From assembly GCA_002240395.1 (NCBI GenBank), contig CP016836.1:1173501-1237500 (forward strand): a DNA stretch of 64,000 nucleotides, written 5' to 3'. The DNA comes from Xanthomonas citri pv. mangiferaeindicae (GTDB lineage Bacteria; Pseudomonadota; Gammaproteobacteria; Xanthomonadales; Xanthomonadaceae). Below, piece by piece: positions 49,938-58,612 of the stretch; positions within the stretch are counted from its first letter, which is position 1; each line of letters starts with the position of its first letter. A program made the translations under genes and the position numbers. The notes under the pieces were generated by a model, which saw only the letters and a program-made list of their open reading frames with translations, was not told the origin of the DNA and ran no database searches.

Positions 49938-50579
49938 GTGCTGCAAACGCTGCTCGACTACGCGCCGCTGATCGCCGCGGGCATGAGCGGGCTGACCGCG
50001 CTGATCTGGATCGTCTATCTCAATGTGTTCCTGTCGAGCTACCGGCGGCAGCACCGCCCGTCGATCCTGATCACCTCGGGCGCCGGTCGCGGCATGCACG
50101 CGCATTGTTTCGTGACCAATCTGGGCCTGGAGCCGGTCTATCTGCTCGACATCATGCTCGAGCTCACCGGCCCGGACGGCCACCGCGTGCGTGCGGTCAT
50201 CCCCGAGCGCACCGAGCGCTGGCAGGATCCGAGCGTGATCGAGGCCGAGGACGCACGCAGCGCGACCAATGTCGGCCCGCTGGGCAGCGGCGAAGAAAAG
50301 GACATCGGTCGGTTCCGCACAATGATCGAGCGCGCCTGCGCGGCGAACCCGCATATCCGCGCCGACATGCCGTTGCAGTGCCTGGAGATCACCGTGGTCA
50401 CGATCACCGCCAGCCACGCCGAACTGTGCGGGGCGTCGCGGCGCTATCGGGTCGAGACCGGACCCGACGGCAGCACCCAGCTGCGCCCCACCACGATCAA
50501 GGCCCGCCAGTTGCAGGGCTACATGGCGCGGCGCCGGCTGACGCGGGAGATGGCCCGGCAGTTGGGACGCGAGCGCTGA
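49938..50579 (+). CDS. Single-pass membrane protein, unknown function
   Basis: A 213-residue product with one N-terminal membrane segment (APLIAAGMSGLTALIWIVYL, about residues 8-27). A cytoplasmic beta-rich domain follows (RPSILITSGAGRGMHAHCFV, LEPVYLLDIMLELTGPDGHR, CLEITVVTITASHAELCGAS). GTG at 49938 has AAGGAG seven bases upstream, which decides the start. The domain has the look of a conserved hypothetical family found in proteobacteria. No function is proposed. Confidence 0.72.
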   Translation: MLQTLLDYAPLIAAGMSGLTALIWIVYLNVFLSSYRRQHRPSILITSGAGRGMHAHCFVTNLGLEPVYLLDIMLELTGPDGHRVRAVIPERTERWQDPSVIEAEDARSATNVGPLGSGEEKDIGRFRTMIERACAANPHIRADMPLQCLEITVVTITASHAELCGASRRYRVETGPDGSTQLRPTTIKARQLQGYMARRRLTREMARQLGRER

Positions 50580-50598
50580 TTGCGACACCTTTTCGGGG

Positions 50599-50931
50599 CT
50601 ATGCTCGCGCAGGGGGCGCGGCGAGCAGGCCCCGGCGCCGGTACCAGCGCTCCAGCGGTAGGGTCGCCAGCGGCGGCACTGCAGCCAGGATCGCGAGCAG
50701 CCAGGCCCACCAGGGCCAGCGCAGGCGCAGCGCCGCGACGAGTGCGACGGCAAGATAGGCGAGGAACGCCGCGCCGTGCAGGCGCCCGAACCACCATACC
50801 CCCAGGGTCGTGGTGCCGGTGCCGTACTTGAGGGCCATGCCAATCAGCAGGCCGGCCCAGGTGAACGCTTCGATCAAGGCCACCACCGCAAAGACGCGGC
50901 CGATGGGCGACAGGGCGTGCGATCTCGTCAT
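50599..50931 (-). CDS. DUF3817 integral membrane protein
   Basis: A 110-residue membrane protein with three hydrophobic segments, including VFAVVALIEAFTWAGLLIGM and WWAWLLAILAAVPPLATLPL. The sequence VALIEAFTWAGLLIGMALKY with GRLHGAAFLAYLAVAL matches the DUF3817 pattern, including the Glu in helix 1 and the His-Gly in helix 2. Function is unknown; homologues occur in many bacteria. ATG at 50931 is chosen over the longer open frame to 50976. Confidence 0.82.
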   Translation of the reverse strand: MTRSHALSPIGRVFAVVALIEAFTWAGLLIGMALKYGTGTTTLGVWWFGRLHGAAFLAYLAVALVAALRLRWPWWAWLLAILAAVPPLATLPLERWYRRRGLLAAPPARA

Positions 50932-51108
50932 CCGGGGCACGGTCGCAGGCCGGGCGCCAGGACGCAAGCCGCCCATCGCCGGGCCCGGCGTGGAGGCGAT
51001 GGGGTCGCCGGAGTCACACCCGGATCACCGGCGCACTTCCACGCTGTCGCATCGACCGACGCGCACCCCCTTCGCGCCTCGGCGTGCCCCAACCGATGGA
51101 GACGCCCC

Positions 51109-51648
51109 ATGGATTCGATCAACCGCAACCAGCCCGAGGACAACCGCCAGGATCTGGCGGCCACGGCGGCGACCGCCCGCATCCGCGACATGTCCAAGGA
51201 TGCCGGCGCCTGCTTCTTCTGCACCACGCCGCTGTCGAACAGCGACACCGGCGGCACCCGTCCGATGTCGATCGAACAGGCCGACGACGATGGCGTGCTG
51301 TGGTTCCTCAGCGCTGCCGACAGCCACAAGAACGCCGAGATCCAGGCCGACCCGAACGTGCGGCTGTATCTGCAGGCATCCAAGCATTCCGGCTTTCTGG
51401 TACTCGATGGCCATGCCACGGTGAGCCGGGATCGCGACCGGATCGAGGCCTTGTGGAGCCCGATCATGAAAACCTGGTTCACCGAGGGCAAGGACGACCC
51501 CAGGATCACCGTGATCCGGGTGCAGCCGCAGGCGGGCTATTACTGGGACAACAAGCACGGCGACTTCGTCGCGGCGACGAAGATGGCGCTCGGCGCCGCG
51601 ATCGGCAAGACGCTCGACGATTCGATCGAAGGCCACGTCGCACCGTGA
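51109..51648 (+). CDS. Pyridoxamine 5'-phosphate oxidase-like general stress protein
   Basis: Predicted flavin-binding split-barrel protein of 179 residues, like the general stress protein 26 group. It has IRDMSKDAGACFFCTTPLSN, GTRPMSIEQADDDGVLWFLS, AADSHKNAEIQADPNVRLYL and WSPIMKTWFTEGKDDPRITV. The last, with the Trp and Asp residues, is a group feature, as is YYWDNKHGDF. It lacks the residues expected of a true PNPO enzyme, so its cofactor could be FMN or F420-like. ATG at 51109 follows GGAGA. A strong hairpin ends it. Confidence 0.87.
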   Translation: MDSINRNQPEDNRQDLAATAATARIRDMSKDAGACFFCTTPLSNSDTGGTRPMSIEQADDDGVLWFLSAADSHKNAEIQADPNVRLYLQASKHSGFLVLDGHATVSRDRDRIEALWSPIMKTWFTEGKDDPRITVIRVQPQAGYYWDNKHGDFVAATKMALGAAIGKTLDDSIEGHVAP

Positions 51649-51651
51649 TCG

Positions 51652-51686
51652 CGCACTGGTGGCGGGAGGGTCCCGCCACCAGTGCG
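51652..51686. terminator. Strong hairpin between convergent genes
   Basis: A perfect 16-bp stem, CGCACTGGTGGCGGGA (51652-51667) and TCCCGCCACCAGTGCG (51671-51686) with a GGG loop, starts 3 bases after the stop of the stress protein gene. There is no T-run. Confidence 0.65.
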
Positions 51687-51752
51687 GTCGCGCAGATGCT
51701 GCGCAGTAGCTTGAATGGAATGACCGGATACTGGATCAGGCCGCGTCGCCGC

Positions 51753-52340
51753 TCATGGCCCGCATTGCCACATACCCTCGAGGCTGCGGCTCGCGCCATC
51801 GCCGCGCTGGTAGGTCAACGTCGCCGGGCGCGGGGGCGACTCGCCGCCGTTGGACGCCGTGCCGGTCTCGACGATATGGATCGTCGTGCCGCGTCCGGTG
51901 AATGTGGGGTTCTTCGTCATGCCGTCGAAGCCACCGGGTGCGCGCACCGGCTCGACGACACCGCTCACCTTGACGACGCCCTGCGCAGGCTCGGCGGCGC
52001 CGACCACGCCCTTTGCGAACAACAACGGCGCCTGGCCGTCTTGCGCGAAGCTGCATGCAAGTTCGCCGGCCAACGCCGCATCGGCGATGTCGCGTTCGCT
52101 CAAGGTGCCGAGCTCGATCTGCGAACCGTCGCCGCCCTCGGTGCCGCCCGCTGCACTGGGCGCGGCCGCGTCGGTGGCAGGCGCCTGCGCCGGTGCCGGC
52201 GTGGGCGCTTCGGGCTGGGCGGCCGTTGGCGCATCATCAGCGGGCGCACAGGCCGCGAGCAGCATGCCGGACATCAGACCCAGGACGGTGGCCTGGGCCG
52301 CGGTACGCACGCGCGACCGGGCGAAAGGGGGTGTGGACAT
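51753..52340 (-). CDS. Lipoprotein of unknown function
   Basis: A 195-residue product with a lipoprotein signal (VLGLMSGMLLAACAPADDAP, lipobox LAAC) and an Ala/Pro/Thr-rich linker. The C-terminal domain begins LSERDIADAALAGELACSFA. It continues with QAPLLFAKGVVGAAEPAQGV, GRGTTIHIVETG and PATLTYQRGDGASRSLEGMW. The domain has a beta pattern and two Cys that could bond. It is not recognised beyond this. ATG at 52340 starts the signal. Confidence 0.7.
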   Translation of the reverse strand: MSTPPFARSRVRTAAQATVLGLMSGMLLAACAPADDAPTAAQPEAPTPAPAQAPATDAAAPSAAGGTEGGDGSQIELGTLSERDIADAALAGELACSFAQDGQAPLLFAKGVVGAAEPAQGVVKVSGVVEPVRAPGGFDGMTKNPTFTGRGTTIHIVETGTASNGGESPPRPATLTYQRGDGASRSLEGMWQCGP

Positions 52341-52497
52341 CGGGACCTCCTGTTGGGCGACCGCGCCTGCACGCAGCCGGGACCCTGGATGCTCGCCAAC
52401 CTGGGCTTGGCATTGCGTGAAACAGACGTCATGCGATCGTGTGCGTTGCGCGACAGCCATAGCCGAACACCGCGATGATCTGCCGGCCGCAGACCGC

Positions 52498-52851
52498 ATG
52501 ACCCGCACAGCGCCGCCGCTGAAGACCCCCGACGGCCGTTATCTGGTGGTGCGCGGGCGCTTGTGGCGCAGCACCAATCCGCACCTGGACGAGCCCGCGC
52601 GCCAGCAGCTGGTATCGACGCTGATGGATGCGCGCCGCGCGGTCAAGGCGGCGCTTGCGGCCAACGATGCGAAGGCGCTCGCCCGCGCACGCCGACAGGT
52701 GGATGCCGCCAAACGCGGCCTGGGCGAACGCGGCCCGGTGTGGTGGACCGATGGCGCTCCCGACTACAACCGGCACCTGGTCGGCAATTCGCCGTATGCG
52801 GCATGGTTCGCGGCGCTCGCGGACAGGGCGCGGCCATCAGCGACCGCGTGA
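52498..52851 (+). CDS. Conserved hypothetical protein
   Basis: A 117-residue soluble protein starting APPLKTPDGRYLVVRGRLWR. Then come STNPHLDEPARQQLVSTLMD, a long basic helix (RRAVKAALAANDAKALARAR) and RGPVWWTDGAPDYNRHLVGN. The order PDGRY.VVRGRLWR and a WWTDGAPDYNRH end is one seen in uncharacterised proteobacterial proteins (from memory). No catalytic motif is known. It lies 61 bp before the P-loop protein gene on the same strand. Confidence 0.72.
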   Translation: MTRTAPPLKTPDGRYLVVRGRLWRSTNPHLDEPARQQLVSTLMDARRAVKAALAANDAKALARARRQVDAAKRGLGERGPVWWTDGAPDYNRHLVGNSPYAAWFAALADRARPSATA

Positions 52852-52912
52852 CCGTCATGCCAGGCGCAACGCGTCGGCGCGTCCCCCACGCCGGCCGCGA
52901 TAGCATCCCCGG

Positions 52913-53470
52913 ATGCATGACCCCCACGCTCCGCTGCCGTTCGTTCCCCAGCGCGTGCTCGTCGCCGGTGTCACCGGCAGCGGCAAGACCACGCTGGCCC
53001 GACGTCTGGCCACACGCTGGGGTCTGCGCCACATCGAGATCGACGCCCTGTATCACGGCCCCGACTGGACGCCGCGGCCGACGTTTCTCGACGATGTCCG
53101 CGCCTTCGCCGCCGAGCCGCGCTGGGTCACCGAGTTCCAGTACGTCAGCCAGGGCACCGACCGCATCCTGGGACCGCGTGCGCAGTTGCTGCTGTGGCTC
53201 GATTACCCGGCAGCACTGGTGCGTCGCCGGCTGCTGCGCCGCACTCTGGTGCGCAGCGTGATGCGCACGCGGCTGTGGAACGGCAACGTCGAGCGCCCAC
53301 TGTGGCGGCTGCTGTCGTGCGATCCCAACGTCAACATCCTGCGCTGGCAGGCCGTGACCCTGCACAAATGGGCCGAACGCATGCCCAGCATCGAGGCGGC
53401 CTATCCGCAGCTGACAGTCGTGCGGCTGCACACTCCGGCCCAGACCGAGGCCTGGCTGCAGGCGCATTAG
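52913..53470 (+). CDS. P-loop adenylate-kinase-like protein (FlaR-type)
   Basis: P-loop NTPase of 185 residues. The Walker A motif is VLVAGVTGSGKTTLARRLAT. IEIDALYHGPDWTPRPTFLD and VTEFQYVSQGTDRILGPRAQ carry the substrate-binding segments seen in 'topology modulation' adenylate kinase-like proteins. A hydrophobic LLLWLDYPAALVRRRLLRRT with a lid-like Arg-rich region follows. True adenylate kinase has a longer LID; this group is small and its substrate is unknown. It may be translated together with the preceding hypothetical gene. Confidence 0.82.
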   Translation: MHDPHAPLPFVPQRVLVAGVTGSGKTTLARRLATRWGLRHIEIDALYHGPDWTPRPTFLDDVRAFAAEPRWVTEFQYVSQGTDRILGPRAQLLLWLDYPAALVRRRLLRRTLVRSVMRTRLWNGNVERPLWRLLSCDPNVNILRWQAVTLHKWAERMPSIEAAYPQLTVVRLHTPAQTEAWLQAH

Positions 53471-53513
53471 CGCCAGCGACGCCGACAGCGCGCGTCCATT
53501 GAAGCGCGTCTGC

Positions 53514-54188
53514 TCAGAGCGCCAGCAACTGGCCGAACCGGTCGATGACGGCGCGCGCGCCGCAGCCATGCAGGTCGAAGTCACGCCGGTAGCCGTAGGT
53601 CACCAGCACCAGCGGCGCCCCCGCGGCGATCGCCGCACCGGCATCGGCTGACGAGTCGCCGACCATCAGGCACTGCCCGATGTCGACGCCGAAATGCGCG
53701 GCCAGATGCAGCAGCGGCAACGGATGCGGCTTGCGCTCGGGCAACTCGCCGGCGCCGAGCACCGCGTCGAAGTACTGCGCCAGATCCAGCGCCTCGAGCA
53801 GTGGGCCGACGAACGGCGCCGGCTTGTTGGTACACACCGCCATCCGCACGCCGGCCGCGCGCAGCGCCTGCAGGGTCTCGGGCACCTCGGGATAGATCTG
53901 CGGATCGAGCAACAGGCAGTCGCGATAATGCTGCATGAAGCGCGGCATCACCGTCTCGACATCGCGTCCGTCGCCGGCGTGCCGCAACGCCGCGGTGATG
54001 AGCTGGCGCGCGCCATCGCCGATCCAGCTGCGTACGGTGGCCTCGTCGACCTGGGCATGGCCGAGCTCGGCCAACAAGCGATTCACCGATGCGGCGATGT
54101 CCGATGCACTGTCGACCAGGGTGCCGTCGAGATCGAACAGCGCCACCGGCCAGGGAAAGCCGGTCGCCGTCGTGGATGCATCGTTCAC
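53514..54188 (-). CDS. gph: Phosphoglycolate phosphatase (HAD family)
   Basis: Removes phosphate from 2-phosphoglycolate formed in repair of oxidised DNA ends. The 224-residue product has HAD motif 1, VALFDLDGTLVDSASDIAAS (nucleophile Asp and acid Asp). It also has a four-helix cap, motif 2 VCTNKP, motif 3 Lys in LPERKPHPLPL, and motif 4 CLMVGDSSADAGAAIAAGA. GTG at 54188 is used because the frame upstream has no family character, and it gives the usual length. Motif spacing matches Gph of E. coli. Neighbours are unrelated. Confidence 0.88.
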   Translation of the reverse strand: MNDASTTATGFPWPVALFDLDGTLVDSASDIAASVNRLLAELGHAQVDEATVRSWIGDGARQLITAALRHAGDGRDVETVMPRFMQHYRDCLLLDPQIYPEVPETLQALRAAGVRMAVCTNKPAPFVGPLLEALDLAQYFDAVLGAGELPERKPHPLPLLHLAAHFGVDIGQCLMVGDSSADAGAAIAAGAPLVLVTYGYRRDFDLHGCGARAVIDRFGQLLAL

Positions 54189-54348
54189 GCCTGTGCCTCG
54201 TCTCGTCGTGCGGGGAAGCTGCCTAGTGTGGGCCATCGCGTCGCGGCTTGCCGCCTGCAACGCTGCGTTCGCCCGATTCCATGTGCAAGGCGTACGGCGC
54301 GCGCCTATGCTCGCTCCGCGGCGATGCCGCCCGCTCTGGAGTCCTGCA

Positions 54349-54645
54349 ATGCCGATCACCACAACCGCCACCTCCCGGTCCAACGATGCCCCGCGCCTGC
54401 TGCGCACGCTGTGCAACCACTGGCGGCACAAGTTCGAGATCCGCCGCGACCACGACGCGCACGCCTTCATCCCGTTCGCCGGCGACGCCGCGGGCGCGGA
54501 CTTCGTCGTCGAGGGCGATGCGCTGCGGATCGTGCTCACCCAGCCCGATGCCGACGCGATCACGCGCTATCAGCAGGTCATCGAGAACCACCTGCAGCGC
54601 TTTGCACGCGACGAGACGCTGAGCTTCGACTGGCAGCCGGCCTGA
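54349..54645 (+). CDS. DUF2218 protein
   Basis: A 98-residue protein of the DUF2218 family. It has LLRTLCNHWRHKFEIRRDHD (helix with CxHxxHK pattern), FIPFAGDAAGADFVVEGDAL and VIENHLQRFARDETLSFDWQ. Homologues are found beside siderophore or iron transport genes in some bacteria, but none is here. ATG at 54349 follows GGAG at a fitting distance. Function is unknown. Confidence 0.85.
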   Translation: MPITTTATSRSNDAPRLLRTLCNHWRHKFEIRRDHDAHAFIPFAGDAAGADFVVEGDALRIVLTQPDADAITRYQQVIENHLQRFARDETLSFDWQPA

Positions 54646-54666
54646 CGCAGGCTAGAGCGACGCCGG

Positions 54667-55740
54667 CTAAAGCTCGGCCTCGCCGAACAGGCCAGCCTGC
54701 TGCGGCAGGTCTTCGGGCTCGCGAAAGCCGCCCAGGCCGACACCGACGAGCCGGTAGCGGGTCGAGGCCGGCAGATCCACGCGTTCGCGCAATGCCAACG
54801 CGATCCGCGTGAGCTCGGCCTGGGAAGCCGGGGGCGCATCGGGCGTGAAGCTGCGCGTGAGGATGCGGAACTGCGCAGTCTTGAGCTTGAGCACGACGGT
54901 CCGGCCCACGCGTGCGGTCTTGCGCGTGGCCGCCCAGGTCTTCTCCGCCAGATGTTCGATCATCGGCGCCAGCGCTTCGAGCGGCAGGTCGGTCTCGAAC
55001 GTGTCCTCCGAGGAGATCGACTGCACCGGCTGGTCCGGCTCGACCGGACGCTCATCGATGCCGCGCGCGCGTTGGTAGAGCCGCGCGCCGAAGCTGCCGA
55101 AACGTCGCTCGAGCGCGTCGAGCGACAGCCCACGTAGTTCGCCGACCGTGGTCACGCCGAGCTCGGCGAGTTTCTTCTCCATGACCTTGCCCACGCCCGG
55201 GATCAGGCCGACCTTCAGCGGCGTCAGGAACGCCTCGACCTGGCCCGGCTTGACCACGAACAGGCCGTCAGGCTTGCGCCAGTCCGAGGCGATCTTGGCC
55301 AGGAACTTGTTGGGCGCCACGCCCGCCGACGCCGTCAGCTGGGTCGCCTCACGGATCTGTGCACGGATCGCCTGCGCGGTCGCGGTCGCGCTGGGTGAGG
55401 CAATCTTGGGGGCGGTCACGTCGAGATAGGCTTCGTCGAGCGACAGCGGCTGCACCAGGTCGGTGTGCTGCAGGAAGATCTCGCGGACCTGCCGCGAGAC
55501 GGCCTTGTAGCGCGGGAAATCCGGCGGCACGAACACCGCATCCGGGCATAGCCGCTCGGCGGTCACCGCCGGCATCGCCGAGCGCACGCCGTAGGGTCGG
55601 GCCTCGTAGGAGGCCGCGCAGACCACCGAGCGAGCCCCGCGCCAGGCCACGACGACCGGCCGCCCGCGCAGCGACGGATCGTCGCGCTGCTCCACCGACG
55701 CGTAGAACGCATCCATGTCGATGTGGAGGATCTTGCGCAC
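54667..55740 (-). CDS. dinB: DNA polymerase IV (Y family)
   Basis: Error-prone translesion polymerase without proofreading. The 357-residue product begins RKILHIDMDAFYASVEQRDD (first catalytic Asp and Tyr steric gate region). It has VCAASYEARPYGVRSAMPAV, LSLDEAYLDVTAPK (Asp-Glu catalytic pair), helix-hairpin-helix GLIPGVGKVMEKKLAELGVT, and the little finger with SISSEDTFETDLPLEALAPM. It ends in LPQQAGLFGEAEL, whose QAGLF is a sliding-clamp binding motif. Length matches E. coli DinB (351). No LexA box was identified upstream within the 52-bp gap. Confidence 0.95.
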   Translation of the reverse strand: MRKILHIDMDAFYASVEQRDDPSLRGRPVVVAWRGARSVVCAASYEARPYGVRSAMPAVTAERLCPDAVFVPPDFPRYKAVSRQVREIFLQHTDLVQPLSLDEAYLDVTAPKIASPSATATAQAIRAQIREATQLTASAGVAPNKFLAKIASDWRKPDGLFVVKPGQVEAFLTPLKVGLIPGVGKVMEKKLAELGVTTVGELRGLSLDALERRFGSFGARLYQRARGIDERPVEPDQPVQSISSEDTFETDLPLEALAPMIEHLAEKTWAATRKTARVGRTVVLKLKTAQFRILTRSFTPDAPPASQAELTRIALALRERVDLPASTRYRLVGVGLGGFREPEDLPQQAGLFGEAEL

Positions 55741-55792
55741 GCGCCATTATCGCCGGCGCGGCGGGCGCCGGCGCGAGGCCGACGGCCGGCGT

Positions 55793-58504
55793 TCAGATCG
55801 CCGGCGGCGGCTCGGCCACGATCGGCAGGCGCACGATCGCCACGGTCGCATCGTCGGGGTCTGCGGTGATCGAGAACCCCAGTTGGCGGCACATCGCCAG
55901 CATCGTGGTGTTCTCCCGCAGCACCTGCCCCTCGACCATCCGCAGCCCCTGCCAGCGGGCGTACTCGATCATGATCCGCATCAGCCGCCAGCCCAGGCCC
56001 GCGCCCTTGAGATCGGAGCGCACCATGATCCCGTACTCACCGGTGTCGTAGTTGGCGTCGGCCAGCAGGCGCACCGCGCCGAGCATCTCGCCGCTGGCCG
56101 GGTCGATCGCCGCCAGCGCGATCGAGCGCGCATAGTCGAGCTGGGTGAGCCGGGCGATGAATTCGTGGCTGAAGTGACGCACCGCGCTGAAGAAGCGCAG
56201 CCGCAGGTCGTCGGTGCTGACCCGTTCGAAGAAGCGCAGGAACATCGCCTCATCCTCCGGGCGCACCGGGCGCACGAACACATCGCTGCCATTGCCAAGC
56301 GCGATCGTGCGCTCCCACTCCTTCGGATACGGGAACACCGCAAAACGCGGGTGTCCTCGGCCGGGATGCAGCCGCTGCACCGGACCCACTGCGACCCGCG
56401 CATCGACCGCAATCACGCCATCGCGATCGGCGAGCAGCGGATTGACGTCGACCTCTTGGATCTCGGGAATGTCGGCGGCCATCTGCGCCAGTTTCACCAG
56501 CAGCAGCGCCACCGCCCGTTCGTCGGCCGCCGGCACATCGCGGTAGGCCTTGAGGATGCGCGCCACGCGCGTGCGTCCGATCAACTCGTGCGCCAGGCGC
56601 AAATCCAGCGGCGGCAACGCCAGGGCCTTGTCGTCGATGATCTCGACCGCGGTGCCGCCGCGGCCGAAGACCACCACCGGGCCGAAGGTCGGGTCGTCGG
56701 CGATGCCGGCAATCAGTTCGCGCGCCTTGGGCCGCACGACCATCGGGTGCACGGTGACGCCGTCGATCCGCGCCTGCGGGCGCGCGGCCCGGGCGCAGCG
56801 CAGCAGCTCGTCCGCGGCCTCGCGCACCGCGTCCACGCTCGCCAGGTTCAGCCGCACGCCGTCGATGTCGGACTTGTGCGGGATGTCGCGCGACCAGATC
56901 TTCACCGCCACCGCGCCGCCACGCTCGAGCAGGGCCGCCGCCGCCCCGGCCGCCGCGTCGGCATCGGGCACCGGGATCGCCTCGGCGATCGGGATGTCGT
57001 AGGCGGCAAACAACCGGGCGATCGCTGGCGGGTCGAGCCAGCGCTGGCCGTCGGCGAGCGCCGCCTCGACAACCGCGCGTGCGCCGGCGACATCGACGTT
57101 GAAGTCGTCAGGCAGGCTCGGCGGCGTTTCCATCAACGCGCGCTGCGCCTGCTGGTGTCGCACCAGATACATGAAGCCGCGCACGGCGCCAGCCTCGCTG
57201 GTGAAGGCATGCACGCCGGCGTCGGCCAGAATCCGCCGCGCCTCGGGATGCTCGCCCACCAGCACGCCGAACACCGGCTTACGCGCGGCCTCACGCGGAT
57301 GCGCGCGCAGCGTCTCGACGACGGCGCGCGCGACCTCGGGCGGCGAAGACAGCACGGTCGGCACGTTCATGACCAGGATCGCGTCGTTGTCCTGGTCCTG
57401 CAGCAGCGCGGCCAGAGTCGTGGCGTAGCGCGGGCCGTCGGCGTCGCCGAGCATGTCGACCGCGTTGCGGCGCGACCAGCCGCGCGGCAACGCGGCATCG
57501 AGCGTCTCGAGCGTGGTGTCCGACAGTGCAGCGCGCTCGCCGCCCAGGTCGACCAGGCGGTCGAGTGCGAGCATGCCCACGCCGATCCCGTTGGTCATCA
57601 CCGCCAAGCGATTGCCGGGCGGCATCCGCAACCGCGACAGCGTCGCCGCGGCCGCGAACAGTTCGTCGAGCGCATGCACGCGAAGCAAGCCGGCGCGCCG
57701 GAACGCCGCGTCGTAGACCGCATCCGGGCTGGCCAGCGCGGCAGTGTGCGTCTGCGGCGGCTCGGCGCTGCGCGCATGCCGGCCAGGCTTGACCACCACC
57801 ACGGGCTTTGCGCGTGCGGCGGCACGCGCGGCCGAGAGGAACTTGCGGGCGTCACGTACGCGCTCGACGTAGAGCAGGATCGCGCGGGTGCGGCGGTCGG
57901 TGGCGAAGTAGTCGAGCAGGTCGGCAAAGTCGACATCCAAGCCGTCGCCGAGCGAGGCCACGGCCGAGAATCCGATTCCGCGCGAGCGGCCCCACTCGAT
58001 CATGCCGGCGGCCACGGCGCCCGACTGCGAGATCAGCGCCAGTTCGCCCGGTGCCGGCGCGTGCGCGGCGAAGCTGGCGAACAACCGCGCATGCGGCGCG
58101 ATGACGCCCAGGCAGTTCGGCCCGACGATGCGCAGACCGCGGCTGCGCGCGATCTCGGCCAGCGCTGCGTTATGCGAGCCCGGCCCGCTGCCCATGTCGC
58201 GCGTGAGCACGATCGCGGCCTTGGCGCCCCGGTCGGCGGCGGCGCGGGCCACGTCGGCAACGTCGGCCGGCGGCGCGGCGATGATCACCAATTCAGGCGC
58301 GAACGGCAGCGCCTCGAGCGTCGTCACCGCATCCACGCCATCGATCTGCGCATGACGCGGATTGACCAGCCCGATGGGGCCGGTGAACCCGCCGTCGCGC
58401 AACTGTTGCAGCACCAGCCGCCCGAGCGAACGCGGCCGCGGGCTGGCGCCGACGACGGCGACCGACGCCGGTCGGAACACCGATTCCAGTGCATAGATGC
58501 TCAT
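55793..58504 (-). CDS. Pat/YfiQ-type protein lysine acetyltransferase (NDP-forming acyl-CoA synthetase domain fused to GNAT)
   Basis: Large protein of 903 residues combining an ADP-forming acetyl-CoA synthetase-like region with a GNAT acetyltransferase. The Pat/YfiQ family acetylates and inactivates acetyl-CoA synthetase and other proteins. Domains in order: CoA binding (ASVAVVGASPRPRSLGRLVL, about 13-130), succinyl-CoA ligase-like (RIVGPNCLGVIAPHARLFAS, ALISQSGAVAAGMIEWGRSR), ATP-grasp (AVKIWSRDIPHKSDIDGVRL, VFGRGGTAVEI) and C-terminal GNAT (FVRPVRPEDEAMFLRFFERV, ADANYDTGEYGIMVRSDLKG, GLGWRLMRIMIEYARWQGLR). The catalytic His of the synthetase domain is not retained (SHN in GSGPGSHNAALAEI). 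Start 58504 is chosen over 58549. Confidence 0.92.
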   Translation of the reverse strand: MSIYALESVFRPASVAVVGASPRPRSLGRLVLQQLRDGGFTGPIGLVNPRHAQIDGVDAVTTLEALPFAPELVIIAAPPADVADVARAAADRGAKAAIVLTRDMGSGPGSHNAALAEIARSRGLRIVGPNCLGVIAPHARLFASFAAHAPAPGELALISQSGAVAAGMIEWGRSRGIGFSAVASLGDGLDVDFADLLDYFATDRRTRAILLYVERVRDARKFLSAARAAARAKPVVVVKPGRHARSAEPPQTHTAALASPDAVYDAAFRRAGLLRVHALDELFAAAATLSRLRMPPGNRLAVMTNGIGVGMLALDRLVDLGGERAALSDTTLETLDAALPRGWSRRNAVDMLGDADGPRYATTLAALLQDQDNDAILVMNVPTVLSSPPEVARAVVETLRAHPREAARKPVFGVLVGEHPEARRILADAGVHAFTSEAGAVRGFMYLVRHQQAQRALMETPPSLPDDFNVDVAGARAVVEAALADGQRWLDPPAIARLFAAYDIPIAEAIPVPDADAAAGAAAALLERGGAVAVKIWSRDIPHKSDIDGVRLNLASVDAVREAADELLRCARAARPQARIDGVTVHPMVVRPKARELIAGIADDPTFGPVVVFGRGGTAVEIIDDKALALPPLDLRLAHELIGRTRVARILKAYRDVPAADERAVALLLVKLAQMAADIPEIQEVDVNPLLADRDGVIAVDARVAVGPVQRLHPGRGHPRFAVFPYPKEWERTIALGNGSDVFVRPVRPEDEAMFLRFFERVSTDDLRLRFFSAVRHFSHEFIARLTQLDYARSIALAAIDPASGEMLGAVRLLADANYDTGEYGIMVRSDLKGAGLGWRLMRIMIEYARWQGLRMVEGQVLRENTTMLAMCRQLGFSITADPDDATVAIVRLPIVAEPPPAI

Positions 58505-58612
58505 CGGCGCGCGTCTGGCCTCCCGCTGGACGAGACCCTGACGATACACGAGGCCAGGCGCACACTGCCTGAGGCGAACCGACGCAGGCGCCGCACGGCA
58601 CGCAATCTCGCG